A stretch of 64,000 nt of DNA from Salibaculum sp035270045 (lineage in GTDB: Bacteria > Pseudomonadota > Alphaproteobacteria > Rhodobacterales > Rhodobacteraceae), in NCBI RefSeq assembly GCF_035270045.1, contig NZ_DATFIP010000059.1, positions 1 through 64,000 of the forward strand, given 5' to 3'. The notes below the pieces were generated by a model that was not told the origin of the DNA, made no database searches, and was given only the letters and a program-made list of their open reading frames with translations. Positions 1-8,150 of this stretch are shown one piece after another (the first letter of the stretch is position 1; every line of letters starts with the position of its first letter). A program made the translations under genes and the position numbers.

Positions 1-156
1 GGCCTGCCAAAGACACGATCCGGAAAAATCATGCGGCGCATCCTGAGAAAAATCGCCGAAAACGACTACGAAAGCCTCGGAGATACCTCAACACTCGCAG
101 ACCCCTCCGTCGTCGATAACCTCATCAAAAACAGAATGAACAGGGCAGAGGACTGA
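1..156 (+). CDS. acs: acetyl-CoA synthetase, C-terminal end (partial)
   Basis: The window opens inside this gene, so only the last 51 codons are present. They carry the PKTRSGKIMRR block of the C-terminal domain of AMP-forming acetyl-CoA synthetases; the lysine of SGK is the catalytic lysine that is acetylated to switch the enzyme off in well studied members. The enzyme makes acetyl-CoA from acetate, ATP and CoA in the cytosol and releases AMP and pyrophosphate. Acetate as substrate is inferred from the tail sequence and from the acetate-type symporter genes that follow. The TGA stop overlaps the ATG of adk (TGATG), which suggests coupled translation. The rest of the gene lies outside the window. 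Confidence 0.88.
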   Translation, partial: GLPKTRSGKIMRRILRKIAENDYESLGDTSTLADPSVVDNLIKNRMNRAED

Positions 157-842
157 TGGACGGAACAGACACGAAAGCTGCCGCGCCCGTCCTTATCCTG
201 CTGGGTCCGCCCGGCGCGGGCAAGGGCACCCAGGCACGGATGCTGCAAGAGCGTCACGGGCTTGTGCAGCTGTCTACGGGCGATCTGCTGCGCGCCGCCG
301 TTACGGCCGGAACCGAGGCCGGCAACCGGGCGCGGGCGGTGATGGACGCCGGCGCGCTGGTCAGCGACGAGATCGTCATCGCCATCCTGCGTGACCGCCT
401 GGCAGAGCCCGATTGCGCGAGGGGTGTCATCCTGGACGGGTTCCCGCGCACCCCCGTGCAGGCCGAGGCGCTGGACGCGCTGCTGGCCGACAGCGGTCAG
501 CGCATCAATGCCGCGATCAGCCTCGATGTCGAGGACAGCGCCATGGTGGACCGGATTTCCGGACGCTTCACCTGCGGCGCTTGCGGCGAGGGCTATCACG
601 ATACGTTCAAGCCCACCGCCAAGCCGGGGACTTGTGACAAATGCGGTTCGACGGAGATCACGCGGCGTTCCGATGACAACGCGGCCACGGTCGCGCAACG
701 CCTTCAGGCCTATCACGCGCAGACCGCGCCGCTGATCGCCTATTACGAACGCGCCGGTGCGCTGGCGCGCGTCGACGCCATGGGCCCGATCGAGGAGATC
801 GCGGCCGAGCTGAGTGCGACCGTGACCCGCGCCACGGCCTGA
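156..842 (+). CDS. adk: adenylate kinase, zinc-binding LID type
   Basis: Adenylate kinase (228 aa) converts ATP + AMP to two ADP in the cytosol. The P-loop GPPGAGKGT is at residues 17-25, the AMP-site DGFPRT block is near 94-99, and a full-length LID domain carries four cysteines (C140, C143, C160, C163) in two CxxC pairs, the structural-zinc form of the family. The start overlaps the acs stop (TGATG). Acetyl-CoA synthetase makes AMP, so an adenylate kinase translated from the same message would recycle it; this coupling is inference. Many Rhodobacterales carry another adk in the ribosomal protein cluster, so this may be a second copy. A perfect intercistronic hairpin follows the stop. Confidence 0.95.
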   Translation: MDGTDTKAAAPVLILLGPPGAGKGTQARMLQERHGLVQLSTGDLLRAAVTAGTEAGNRARAVMDAGALVSDEIVIAILRDRLAEPDCARGVILDGFPRTPVQAEALDALLADSGQRINAAISLDVEDSAMVDRISGRFTCGACGEGYHDTFKPTAKPGTCDKCGSTEITRRSDDNAATVAQRLQAYHAQTAPLIAYYERAGALARVDAMGPIEEIAAELSATVTRATA

Positions 843-853
843 GCAAAACCGGG

Positions 854-875
854 CCGGCCCCCACCCGGGGGCCGG
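854..875 (+). promoter_or_regulatory. intercistronic stem-loop between adk and the symporter genes
   Basis: A perfect 9-bp stem (854-862 with 867-875) closes a 4-base loop. There is no T-run after it, so it is a poor Rho-independent terminator. A strong ribosome binding site (AAGGAGG) follows directly. It may protect the 3' end of an upstream acs-adk message or set different expression levels for adk and the symporter genes. Confidence 0.5.
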
Positions 876-901
876 TGGGAGAAAAAAGGAGGGGGAACCC
901 C

Positions 902-1162
902 ATGTCCCAAGACAAAGACAACAACGCCTACTGGTCCGCCAATGTGCGCATCATCCTGATCAGCCTCGTCATCTGGGCGCTGGTCTCTTTCGGGTTCGGG
1001 ATCGTCCTGCGCCCGATGCTGTCCGGCATTTCCGTGGGCGGGGCCGACCTGGGCTTCTGGTTCGCGCAGCAGGGGTCGATCCTGGTCTTCCTGGCCCTGA
1101 TCTTTTTCTATGCCTGGCGCATGAACAAGCTCGACCGTGAACACGGCGTGGAAGAGGAATAA
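902..1162 (+). CDS. DUF4212 protein, small subunit of sodium/solute symporter
   Basis: This 86-aa protein has two predicted membrane helices (about residues 11-33 and 48-72) and ends in a charged, Glu-rich tail. It matches the DUF4212 family (probable solute:sodium symporter small subunit), which is almost always encoded just before a large VC_2705-type SSS symporter, as here. The ATG at 902 is chosen because the AAGGAGG box at 886-892 sits at the right distance; a GTG at 875 would place that box inside the gene. Only 5 bases separate the stop from the next ATG. Its exact role, probably stabilising or regulating the large subunit, is not known. Confidence 0.87.
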   Translation: MSQDKDNNAYWSANVRIILISLVIWALVSFGFGIVLRPMLSGISVGGADLGFWFAQQGSILVFLALIFFYAWRMNKLDREHGVEEE

Positions 1163-1167
1163 GACCA

Positions 1168-2955
1168 ATGGACCAGTTTACACTCAACCTGCTGTTCGTG
1201 GGCGCGTCTTTCGCGCTCTATATCGGCATCGCCGTCTGGGCTCGGGCAGGCTCGACCAGCGAGTTCTACGCCGCCGGACGCGGCGTTCACCCGGTCACCA
1301 ACGGGATGGCCACAGCCGCCGACTGGATGTCAGCCGCGTCCTTCATCTCGATGGCAGGCCTGATCGCCTTCACCGGCTATGACAACAGTTCCTTCCTGAT
1401 GGGCTGGACGGGCGGCTACGTGCTGCTGGCACTGCTTCTGGCGCCCTACCTGCGCAAGTTCGGCAAGTTCACGGTGTCCGAGTTCATCGGCGACCGGTTC
1501 TATTCCAGGACCGCGCGCATGGTTGCGGTGGTCTGCCTCCTGGTGGCCTCGATCACCTATGTGATCGGGCAGATGCAAGGCGTGGGCATCGCCTTTGGCC
1601 GTTTCCTGGAAATCGACGCCTTCTGGGGGCTGCTCATCGGGGCCTGCGTCGTGTTCGCCTATGCCGTCTTCGGCGGCATGAAGGGCGTGACCTACACCCA
1701 GGTGGCACAGTACTGCGTGCTGATCACCGCCTACACGATCCCGGCGATCTTCATCTCGCTGCAACTGACCGGCAACCCGATCCCGGCGCTGGGCCTGTTC
1801 GGCGAGCATACCGCCTCGGGTGAGCCGCTTCTCGTCAAGCTCGACCAGATCGTCACCGACCTGGGCTTCCGCGAATACACCGCCGCGCATGGCTCGACCA
1901 TCAACATGGTGCTGTTCACCCTGTCGCTGATGATCGGCACCGCGGGTCTGCCCCACGTCATCATGCGCTTCTTCACCGTGCCGCGCGTGTCCGACGCGCG
2001 CTGGTCGGCGGGCTGGACGCTGGTGTTCATCGCGCTGCTCTACCTGACGGCCCCTGCCGTGGGGGCCATGGCGCGCCTGAACATCTCGGAGTTGATGTGG
2101 CCCAATGGCACGGATGGTGAAGCGGTCAGCGTTGAAGCCATTGAAACCGATCCCGAGTATGCCTGGATGGCGACCTGGGAAAAGACCGGCCTGCTGGGCT
2201 GGGAAGACAAGAACGGCGACGGTCGCATCCAGTACTACAACGACGGCAATGCCGACCTGCAAGCCAAGGCCGAAGCCAACGGTTGGGAGGGCAACGAGCT
2301 GACCAACTTCAACCGTGACATCCTGGTGCTGGCCAACCCCGAGATTGCCTCGCTACCCGGCTGGGTCATCGGCCTGGTCGCCGCAGGCGGTCTGGCGGCG
2401 GCGCTGTCCACGGCGGCGGGCCTGCTGCTTGCCATCTCCTCGGCCGTCAGCCACGACCTGCTCAAGGGGCAGTTGACGCCGAACATGTCTGAAAAGAACG
2501 AACTTCTGGCGGCACGCCTGTCGATGGCAGCGGCGATCGTCGTGGCCGTCCTGCTGGGGCTCAACCCCCCGGGCTTTGCGGCGCAGACGGTGGCACTGGC
2601 CTTCGGACTGGCGGCGGCTTCGATTTTCCCGGCGTTGATGATGGGTATTTTCTTCGGTCGCATCAACAACATCGGGGCGGTCGCGGGGATGCTGGCCGGT
2701 CTGATCGTCACGCTGCTCTACATCTTCCTGCACAAGGGCTGGTTCTTCATCCCGGACACCAACATGTTCACGGATGCGGACCCGCTTCTGGGACCGGTCC
2801 AGTCCACCTCTTTCGGGGCGGTCGGCGCCATGGTCAACTTCGCGGTGGCCTACGTGGTCAGCAGCATGACCAAGGAACCCCCGCAGGAAATCAAGGACCT
2901 CGTCCAGAGCGTCCGCATTCCGCGCGGGGCCGGGGCTGCTACCGACGGGCACTGA
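1168..2955 (+). CDS. sodium:solute symporter, large subunit (ActP-like, VC_2705 subfamily)
   Basis: A 595-aa inner-membrane transporter of the SSS family with about 13 helices. The FYAAGR(G)V and TAADWMSAASFISMAG stretches near residues 32-70 are the conserved SSS start. It probably imports acetate or a similar short carboxylate with Na+, as judged from acs upstream and DUF4212 beside it. A polar loop of about 65 residues (roughly 315-380) interrupts the helices and holds DKNGDGRIQYYN at 347-358, which resembles a calcium-binding EF-hand loop. The loop is a feature of the VC_2705-type subfamily and is absent from classical ActP. Substrate has to be inferred. Confidence 0.9.
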   Translation: MDQFTLNLLFVGASFALYIGIAVWARAGSTSEFYAAGRGVHPVTNGMATAADWMSAASFISMAGLIAFTGYDNSSFLMGWTGGYVLLALLLAPYLRKFGKFTVSEFIGDRFYSRTARMVAVVCLLVASITYVIGQMQGVGIAFGRFLEIDAFWGLLIGACVVFAYAVFGGMKGVTYTQVAQYCVLITAYTIPAIFISLQLTGNPIPALGLFGEHTASGEPLLVKLDQIVTDLGFREYTAAHGSTINMVLFTLSLMIGTAGLPHVIMRFFTVPRVSDARWSAGWTLVFIALLYLTAPAVGAMARLNISELMWPNGTDGEAVSVEAIETDPEYAWMATWEKTGLLGWEDKNGDGRIQYYNDGNADLQAKAEANGWEGNELTNFNRDILVLANPEIASLPGWVIGLVAAGGLAAALSTAAGLLLAISSAVSHDLLKGQLTPNMSEKNELLAARLSMAAAIVVAVLLGLNPPGFAAQTVALAFGLAAASIFPALMMGIFFGRINNIGAVAGMLAGLIVTLLYIFLHKGWFFIPDTNMFTDADPLLGPVQSTSFGAVGAMVNFAVAYVVSSMTKEPPQEIKDLVQSVRIPRGAGAATDGH

Positions 2956-3007
2956 GCAGACACGGGGCGTAAAAGCCACCTTCGGCAGCGCCCCGCATTC
3001 CAAGACC

Positions 3008-3035
3008 GTCCTGCCCGCGCCATAGTGGGCAGGAC
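3008..3035 (+). terminator. stem-loop after the symporter gene
   Basis: A perfect 9-bp inverted repeat (3008-3016 with 3027-3035) with a 10-base loop lies between the symporter stop and the next start at 3059. The bases after it (CCTTCCC) are not a T-run, so it may act as a partial terminator or attenuator that lowers expression of the DUF294 gene. Confidence 0.5.
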
Positions 3036-3058
3036 CCTTCCCTAGAAGGCACACCACC

Positions 3059-4879
3059 ATGCCTCTGCCGGCCGACCTGACCCAGTTTCTCGCCTCGGTG
3101 CACCCCTACGACAGCCTGCCCGACGCGACCCTGGCCGATCTGGCCAGCCGCGCCTGGGCGCGGGATTTCGCCGTTGGCGATACGGTTTTCGCGGTCGGGC
3201 AAAAGGTGCGAGACCTCTATGTGATCGCCGAGGGCGAGGTCGAGATCACCGACGAAACCGGTGTTCAGCTCTCCATTCTCGGCCCGCGCAACTCCTTTGG
3301 CGAACGGGCATTGCTGCGTGGCGATTTGGCCAGCCGCACCGCAACGGTGCAGGCCCGGGCGCGGATGATCTGCATTCCTGCCGCGACGTTCTTCGACCTG
3401 ATCGACACCCACGCCACGGTGGCCCGCTTCTTCGACAGGCGCCGCCCCGAACGGGCCGGGGACAGGAACGTCGCCGCCCTGCCGGTCGAACGGCTCATGA
3501 CGCGCGATCCGATCACCTGCGCGCCGGACACGCAGATCCGTGATGCCGCCCGGCAGATGCATGAACGCCGTATATCGTCGATCTGCGTGTGCGAAAGCGG
3601 GGGCTTCCGCGGCATCGTCACCCTGCGCGACATGAATGGACGGGTCATCGTGGGCGGCGTGGACGCGTCCGGCCCGGTTTCAGGCATCATGACCGAGACC
3701 CCCCTGGCCCTGAACCCCACGGCACTGGTTTCGGACGTGCTGCACCTGATGGTCGAACGCGGTATCGGCCATGTGCCCATAGTCGAGGGCGACAAGTTGC
3801 GCGGCATCGTCACCCAGACCGACCTGACACGTGCCCAGGCCATGTCCTCGGCTGATATCGTCGGCAGCGTCGCCAAGGCCGACAGTGCCGACGATATGGC
3901 CCGCGCCACAGCACAAATACCCAAGCTGCTTCTGCAACTGGTCGAGACCGGCAACCGGCACGAGGTCGTCACCCGCCTGATCACCGACATCGCCGACACG
4001 GCCACCCGCCGCCTGCTGGCCCTGGCCGAGGTCAAGCTCGGCCCTGCCCCCGTGCCCTATCTTTGGCTGGCCTGCGGATCGCAGGGACGCCAGGAACAGA
4101 CCGGCGTGTCCGACCAGGACAATTGCCTCATCCTGTCCGATGGCGTGACCGACGCCGACATGCCCTATTTCGCCGACCTCGCGCAATTCGTCAGCGACGG
4201 GCTGGACCGCTGCGGATACTATTATTGCCCCGGCGACATGATGGCGACCAACCCGCGCTGGTGCCAGCCGCTGCGGGTCTGGCGCGACTATTTCCGGGGC
4301 TGGATCGCCAGGCCCGACCCGGAGGCGCAGATGCTCGCCTCGGTCATGTTCGACCTGCGTCCCATCGGCGGTGACGAGAGCCTGTTCGCCGGGTTGCAGG
4401 CCGACACGCTGAAAGCCGCTGCGAAAAACTCGATCTTCACGGCGCACATGATCTCCAACTCGCTCAAGCATCAGCCGCCGCTCGGCCTGCTGCGTGGGCT
4501 GGCGACAATCCGGTCGGGCGAACACCGCAACCAGCTGGACCTGAAGCATAACGGCGTCGTCCCCGTGGTGGACCTGGCCCGTGTCTATACGCTGCAAGGC
4601 CAGCTGAAACAGGTGAACACCCGCGCCCGCATCGAGGCCGCGATCGAGGCCGGCGCGGTGTCGAGATCCGGCGGGGCCGACCTGCTGGATGCCTATGACC
4701 TGATCGCCGCGATGCGGCTCGACCACCAGGCGGCGCAGGTTCGGGCGGGCGATGCGCCTTCCAACTACCTCGACCCGTCCGACCTGTCCGATTTCGAGCG
4801 CAGCCACCTGCGCGACGCCTTCGTTGTGGTCAAGACGATGCAATCCGCCGCGGGGGCCGGCAAAGGTGCTATAGGATAG
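3059..4879 (+). CDS. cNMP-binding / CBS-pair / DUF294 nucleotidyltransferase-like protein
   Basis: A 606-aa soluble protein with, in order, a cyclic-nucleotide-binding-like domain (about 1-130), two CBS repeats (about 145-265), a DUF294 putative nucleotidyltransferase domain (about 290-440) and the DUF294 C-terminal domain (about 455-600). The nucleotidyltransferase signature is visible at 340-355: GSQGRQE followed by SDQDN, with D352 and D354 as likely metal ligands, similar to GlnD uridylyltransferases. Family members cluster with acetate symporters and a DnaQ-like exonuclease in many proteobacteria, exactly as here. A role in sensing adenylate energy charge through the CBS pair is inferred; no target is known. 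Confidence 0.88.
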   Translation: MPLPADLTQFLASVHPYDSLPDATLADLASRAWARDFAVGDTVFAVGQKVRDLYVIAEGEVEITDETGVQLSILGPRNSFGERALLRGDLASRTATVQARARMICIPAATFFDLIDTHATVARFFDRRRPERAGDRNVAALPVERLMTRDPITCAPDTQIRDAARQMHERRISSICVCESGGFRGIVTLRDMNGRVIVGGVDASGPVSGIMTETPLALNPTALVSDVLHLMVERGIGHVPIVEGDKLRGIVTQTDLTRAQAMSSADIVGSVAKADSADDMARATAQIPKLLLQLVETGNRHEVVTRLITDIADTATRRLLALAEVKLGPAPVPYLWLACGSQGRQEQTGVSDQDNCLILSDGVTDADMPYFADLAQFVSDGLDRCGYYYCPGDMMATNPRWCQPLRVWRDYFRGWIARPDPEAQMLASVMFDLRPIGGDESLFAGLQADTLKAAAKNSIFTAHMISNSLKHQPPLGLLRGLATIRSGEHRNQLDLKHNGVVPVVDLARVYTLQGQLKQVNTRARIEAAIEAGAVSRSGGADLLDAYDLIAAMRLDHQAAQVRAGDAPSNYLDPSDLSDFERSHLRDAFVVVKTMQSAAGAGKGAIG

Positions 4880-4882
4880 GCC

Positions 4883-5401
4883 ATGTTTCTGGAATTGATC
4901 GCCACAGTCTTCGCCGGGATCGCCTGTGCCGGGATCGTCATGGTTATCAACCTGATGACAGGCCGCCGCCTGCCGCGCTGGCTGTTGCCGGTGGCCGCTG
5001 GTGCGGGCATGATCGCGATGACGATCTCGAACGAATACACTTGGTTCGACCGTACCGCGGAGCGCCTGCCAAAGGACGTTGTCGTCGCCACCACGGTCGA
5101 GGAACAGGGTTGGCTTCGGCCATGGACCAAGGTTTGGCCCTATACAAAGCGGTTCGTCGCCGTGGACATGGCCAGTGCACGCCGCAATCCCGGCCTGCCC
5201 GGCCAGCGCATGGCCGACCTGTATTTCTTCGGTCGTTGGTCCCCGGTCAGCCAGGCGCCGATGCTGTTCGACTGCCACGCGGGGCGATCCGCCCTGTTGA
5301 TAGACGGCGCGGTCTTTGCTGACGACGGCAGCGTGGCCAATGCGAGTTGGGAAACGATGCCCGAGGGCGACCCGATCCTGCGACGCGTCTGCGAGACCTG
5401 A
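4883..5401 (+). CDS. conserved membrane protein of unknown function
   Basis: I do not recognise a named family. The 172-aa product starts with two hydrophobic helices (about residues 1-25 and 33-52) and then has a hydrophilic domain of about 120 residues that is probably periplasmic, with two late cysteines (near residues 133 and 170). It begins 3 bases after the DUF294 stop and its TGA ends one base before the ATG of the exonuclease gene, so it is a middle member of the operon. Its position between a CBS/DUF294 protein and a membrane exonuclease suggests a part in the same signalling unit, but this is inference. Confidence 0.7.
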   Translation: MFLELIATVFAGIACAGIVMVINLMTGRRLPRWLLPVAAGAGMIAMTISNEYTWFDRTAERLPKDVVVATTVEEQGWLRPWTKVWPYTKRFVAVDMASARRNPGLPGQRMADLYFFGRWSPVSQAPMLFDCHAGRSALLIDGAVFADDGSVANASWETMPEGDPILRRVCET

Positions 5402-5402
5402 C

Positions 5403-6815
5403 ATGCTGACCCGCCTTGGCCTGCGCCTCCGCATCTTCCTGTTCTTCTGCCTCCTGGCCGCGGGCGGGGCGGCGTTGGCGGGCGGGGCCATGTGGGTCGG
5501 CTGGTCACGGGCCGAAGCGGCGCTGCCCACTGCACCCTTCGTCACCGCCTTCATTCTCTTTGCGTTCGTGAATACCGGGCTGGCACTGGGAGTGTGGCTT
5601 CTGTTCGACGAACATGTTGCCAAGCCCATCAACAAGCTGTCCACCGATCTGCGCCTGCGCGCCCATTCCGGTATCGAGAGCGAGGTCGACACCGCCGCGG
5701 CGCGCTATCTGGGCGACCTTGCCCCGGCGGCCCAGGCGCTCAGCCGAACCTACGGTACATCCGTGATGGACGCGGCGGCCAGGGTCGCCCACGAGACCCG
5801 GAGCCTACGCGCCCAAAGCGAGCGCCTGACCGCCATGCTGAACGAGATGCCAATTGCCACGATCCTTTTGAACCCCGCACAGGAGATCGTGCTTTATGAC
5901 GGGCAGGCAGCCGGGATCCTGTCGCAGGTTGCGCCGCCGCGCCTCAAGGCGTCGCTGGCCGACTATTTCGACCCCGTCAGCCTGTCGGCTGCAATGGCAA
6001 GGCTGTCCGATGACACACCCGAGGTGGGCTTGGAATTGCAGGACAGTGTCGCGGGCCGTACCTACGACGCCCGGATCAAGGCCCTGGGCTCGGACGGCCA
6101 CCTGATCCTGATCGAGGAGATGCCGCACGACGACCCGCGCCCCGCGCCTCGCCCGTTGGTCTTCGACTTCGACCTGATGACGACCGCGAAGTCCTCGGAG
6201 ATTTCGGAAACCCCATTGCGCGACCTGTGCTTCGTGCCCTTCGACACCGAAACCACCGGGCTTTCAGTGGACCGGGACGCCATTGTCCAGATAGGTGCCG
6301 TGCGGGTCCTGGGCGGGCGCATCATAGAAGGCGAGGAGATCGACACCAATGTCGATCCCGGCCGGCCGATCCCGGCCGCCTCGACCCGCATCCACAAGGT
6401 CGGCGACGATGACGTCAGGGGCGCTCCCGATATCGGCAAGGCGGGCCGCGCCCTGCACGATTTCGCGCGCGACTCGGTTCTCGTTGCCCATAACGCGCCT
6501 TTCGATATCGGGCTTTTGCGCAGGTTCGCACCGGATATGGGCGTCGAATGGGGCCACCCGGTGGTGGATACGGTTCTGTTGTCGGCGGTCGTCTTCGGCA
6601 CCAACGCGGAGCACTCGCTGGACGCGCTGTGCGCACGGCTGGCCGTGACCATTCAACCCGAGCTGCGCCATACAGCCCTGGGCGATGCCCGCGCCACCGC
6701 CGAGGCTCTGGTCAAGCTGTTGCCACTGCTGGAGGGCAAGGGGATCAGGACCTTCGGCCAACTGGTGCAGGAAACAGGGCGCCATGGCCGGTTGCTGGAG
6801 GACCTGAACGGCTAG
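5403..6815 (+). CDS. membrane-anchored DnaQ-family 3'-5' exonuclease with sensor-like N-terminus
   Basis: This 470-aa protein begins with two membrane helices (about 10-33 and 45-68), followed by a HAMP/coiled-coil-like stretch (about 70-145) and a PAS-like region (about 146-240). The C-terminal third is a complete DEDDh exonuclease domain: DTETTGL with D281 and E283, HNAPFD with D368, and H423 plus D428. All catalytic residues are present. The ATG at 5403 directly follows the upstream stop. Free DnaQ proteins proofread DNA or trim RNA; a histidine-kinase-like front end on such a nuclease is unusual, and the substrate is unknown. The gene closes the acetate locus and is convergent with the next operon. 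Confidence 0.87.
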   Translation: MLTRLGLRLRIFLFFCLLAAGGAALAGGAMWVGWSRAEAALPTAPFVTAFILFAFVNTGLALGVWLLFDEHVAKPINKLSTDLRLRAHSGIESEVDTAAARYLGDLAPAAQALSRTYGTSVMDAAARVAHETRSLRAQSERLTAMLNEMPIATILLNPAQEIVLYDGQAAGILSQVAPPRLKASLADYFDPVSLSAAMARLSDDTPEVGLELQDSVAGRTYDARIKALGSDGHLILIEEMPHDDPRPAPRPLVFDFDLMTTAKSSEISETPLRDLCFVPFDTETTGLSVDRDAIVQIGAVRVLGGRIIEGEEIDTNVDPGRPIPAASTRIHKVGDDDVRGAPDIGKAGRALHDFARDSVLVAHNAPFDIGLLRRFAPDMGVEWGHPVVDTVLLSAVVFGTNAEHSLDALCARLAVTIQPELRHTALGDARATAEALVKLLPLLEGKGIRTFGQLVQETGRHGRLLEDLNG

Positions 6816-6816
6816 G

Positions 6817-7416
6817 CTACCACAAGCGATCCTTCGCATGGTCCGGATAGGTCAGATCGTAATCCGCCCCATCGAAATCCGGTTCGGCCTCTTGCAGGAA
6901 ATCCCCCGCCGTTGGTAGCCCACCGGCATCGTCGCGCGACCACAGATCGGCGCGCATAACCGCCTTGGCGCACTGGAAATAGGCTTCGTGCAGGGTGACG
7001 ATCATCACCGTCTTCGGATGGCGGCCCTTTTGCTCGAACCGGCCCGTAAGCTCGGGATCAGCACTGACACTCGCCCGTCCGTTCACCCGCACCACGTTGT
7101 TCGAGCCTGGCACCAGGAACATCAGGCTGACGCGGGGATCACGCACGATGTTGCGCAGGTTGTCGAGACGGTTGTTGCCCGACCAGTCGGGTAGAAAAAG
7201 CGTGCGGTCGTCGGCGACCTGCACCACCGGACCATCGTCCCCGCGCGGGGTCGCATCCGTGCCCTCGGGGCCGACCGTGGACAGAATTGCAAAGCGGCTG
7301 GCTCCGATCCATTCGCGATAGGCGGGGGTCAACCGTGTGACAACCTTGGTCAGGGATCTTGGCGAGGGCGCGCCGTAGATCGCCTCCAGCTCTTCGAGCG
7401 TCTCGATACGGGTCAT
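6817..7416 (-). CDS. pyridoxamine 5'-phosphate oxidase-family FMN-binding protein
   Basis: The 199-aa product has the split-barrel fold of the PNPOx-like flavoproteins, most like the MSMEG_1061-type group. Visible family features are the FAILSTVGPEG strand near residue 45, the GDDGP-VVQVAD segment, SGNNRLDNLRNI and the VRVNGRASVSAD strand. These proteins bind FMN or F420-like cofactors and reduce varied substrates; the substrate here cannot be told. It is the last gene of the ftsEX operon and its ATG overlaps the plsC-like stop by 4 bases (ATGA). The stop lies 1 base from the end of the convergent exonuclease gene. Confidence 0.85.
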   Translation of the reverse strand: MTRIETLEELEAIYGAPSPRSLTKVVTRLTPAYREWIGASRFAILSTVGPEGTDATPRGDDGPVVQVADDRTLFLPDWSGNNRLDNLRNIVRDPRVSLMFLVPGSNNVVRVNGRASVSADPELTGRFEQKGRHPKTVMIVTLHEAYFQCAKAVMRADLWSRDDAGGLPTAGDFLQEAEPDFDGADYDLTYPDHAKDRLW

Positions 7417-8150
7417 GCCGCGCCCCCCTTGAACCCGGCCTCGGCCATGAGGGCATTCGACCGCTCCTCGACGCTCTGCTCCAGCCGCGCCATGACGTCG
7501 GGCCCAGTCAACCCCGGCGGGATCGGGTCGAGGAATTCCACGACCGCCGTTCCGGGCCGCCGCAAGATCCCCTTGCGCGGCCAGAACAGGCCGACGTTGC
7601 AAGCCACCGGCACGCAGGGCTGGTCCAGCTCGGTATAAAGCACCGAGGACCCTACCTTGTAGGGCGCCCTGACCCCCGGCGCGATGCGCGTGCCCTGCGG
7701 GTAGATGATCAATTGCCCCGGATCGGCCCGGCCCGCGGCCACATCGGCCACCATGCGCCGCACCGCCTGCGCGCGCTTGCCCCGGTCCACGGGCACGCAG
7801 CCGATGCGCAGGGCATACCAGCCCAGGATCGGCGCCCTTGTCAGTTCGGTCTTCATGATGAACTTGCCGCGCGGGACGCTGGAATAGATCAGGATGATGT
7901 CGAGAAAGCTCTGGTGCTTGGCTGCGATCAGGCATTCTCCGGTCGGGGGTGTGCCGCGCACCTCTGTGCGGATGCCGACCATCCAGGGCGCGGCCCATTT
8001 CACGAAGCGGCACCAGCCATGACAGGCGGCGATGGCGCCGTCGCGGCTGCGCAACGCTGCCGGAAGGTAGATCAGGCCATAGGGGATCATCGCGGCGTAG
8101 GTCACCACAACGAAGACAAGCGAGCGCAGCCACTGGATAATCTGCATCAC
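7413..8150 (-). CDS. plsC: lysophospholipid acyltransferase (1-acylglycerol-3-phosphate acyltransferase type)
   Basis: A 245-aa membrane enzyme of the PlsC family, which adds a second acyl chain to lysophosphatidic acid or a related lysolipid. The catalytic HX4D motif is HQSFLD (H79, D84) and the glycerol-phosphate-binding motif is YPQGTR (150-155). One N-terminal helix spans about residues 7-30. It overlaps ftsX and the PPOX gene by 4 bases on each side, so it is translated with them. A family paralogue acting on other lysolipids such as ornithine lipid precursors cannot be excluded. Confidence 0.88.
   Translation of the reverse strand: MMQIIQWLRSLVFVVVTYAAMIPYGLIYLPAALRSRDGAIAACHGWCRFVKWAAPWMVGIRTEVRGTPPTGECLIAAKHQSFLDIILIYSSVPRGKFIMKTELTRAPILGWYALRIGCVPVDRGKRAQAVRRMVADVAAGRADPGQLIIYPQGTRIAPGVRAPYKVGSSVLYTELDQPCVPVACNVGLFWPRKGILRRPGTAVVEFLDPIPPGLTGPDVMARLEQSVEERSNALMAEAGFKGGAA

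Noticed and set aside
3680..5692. Long minus-strand open frame of about 670 codons
   Set aside because: It lies opposite the DUF294 and following genes, whose products have clear domains. Its translation is rich in His, Arg, Gly and Asp, with no family motif, as expected of a high-GC shadow.
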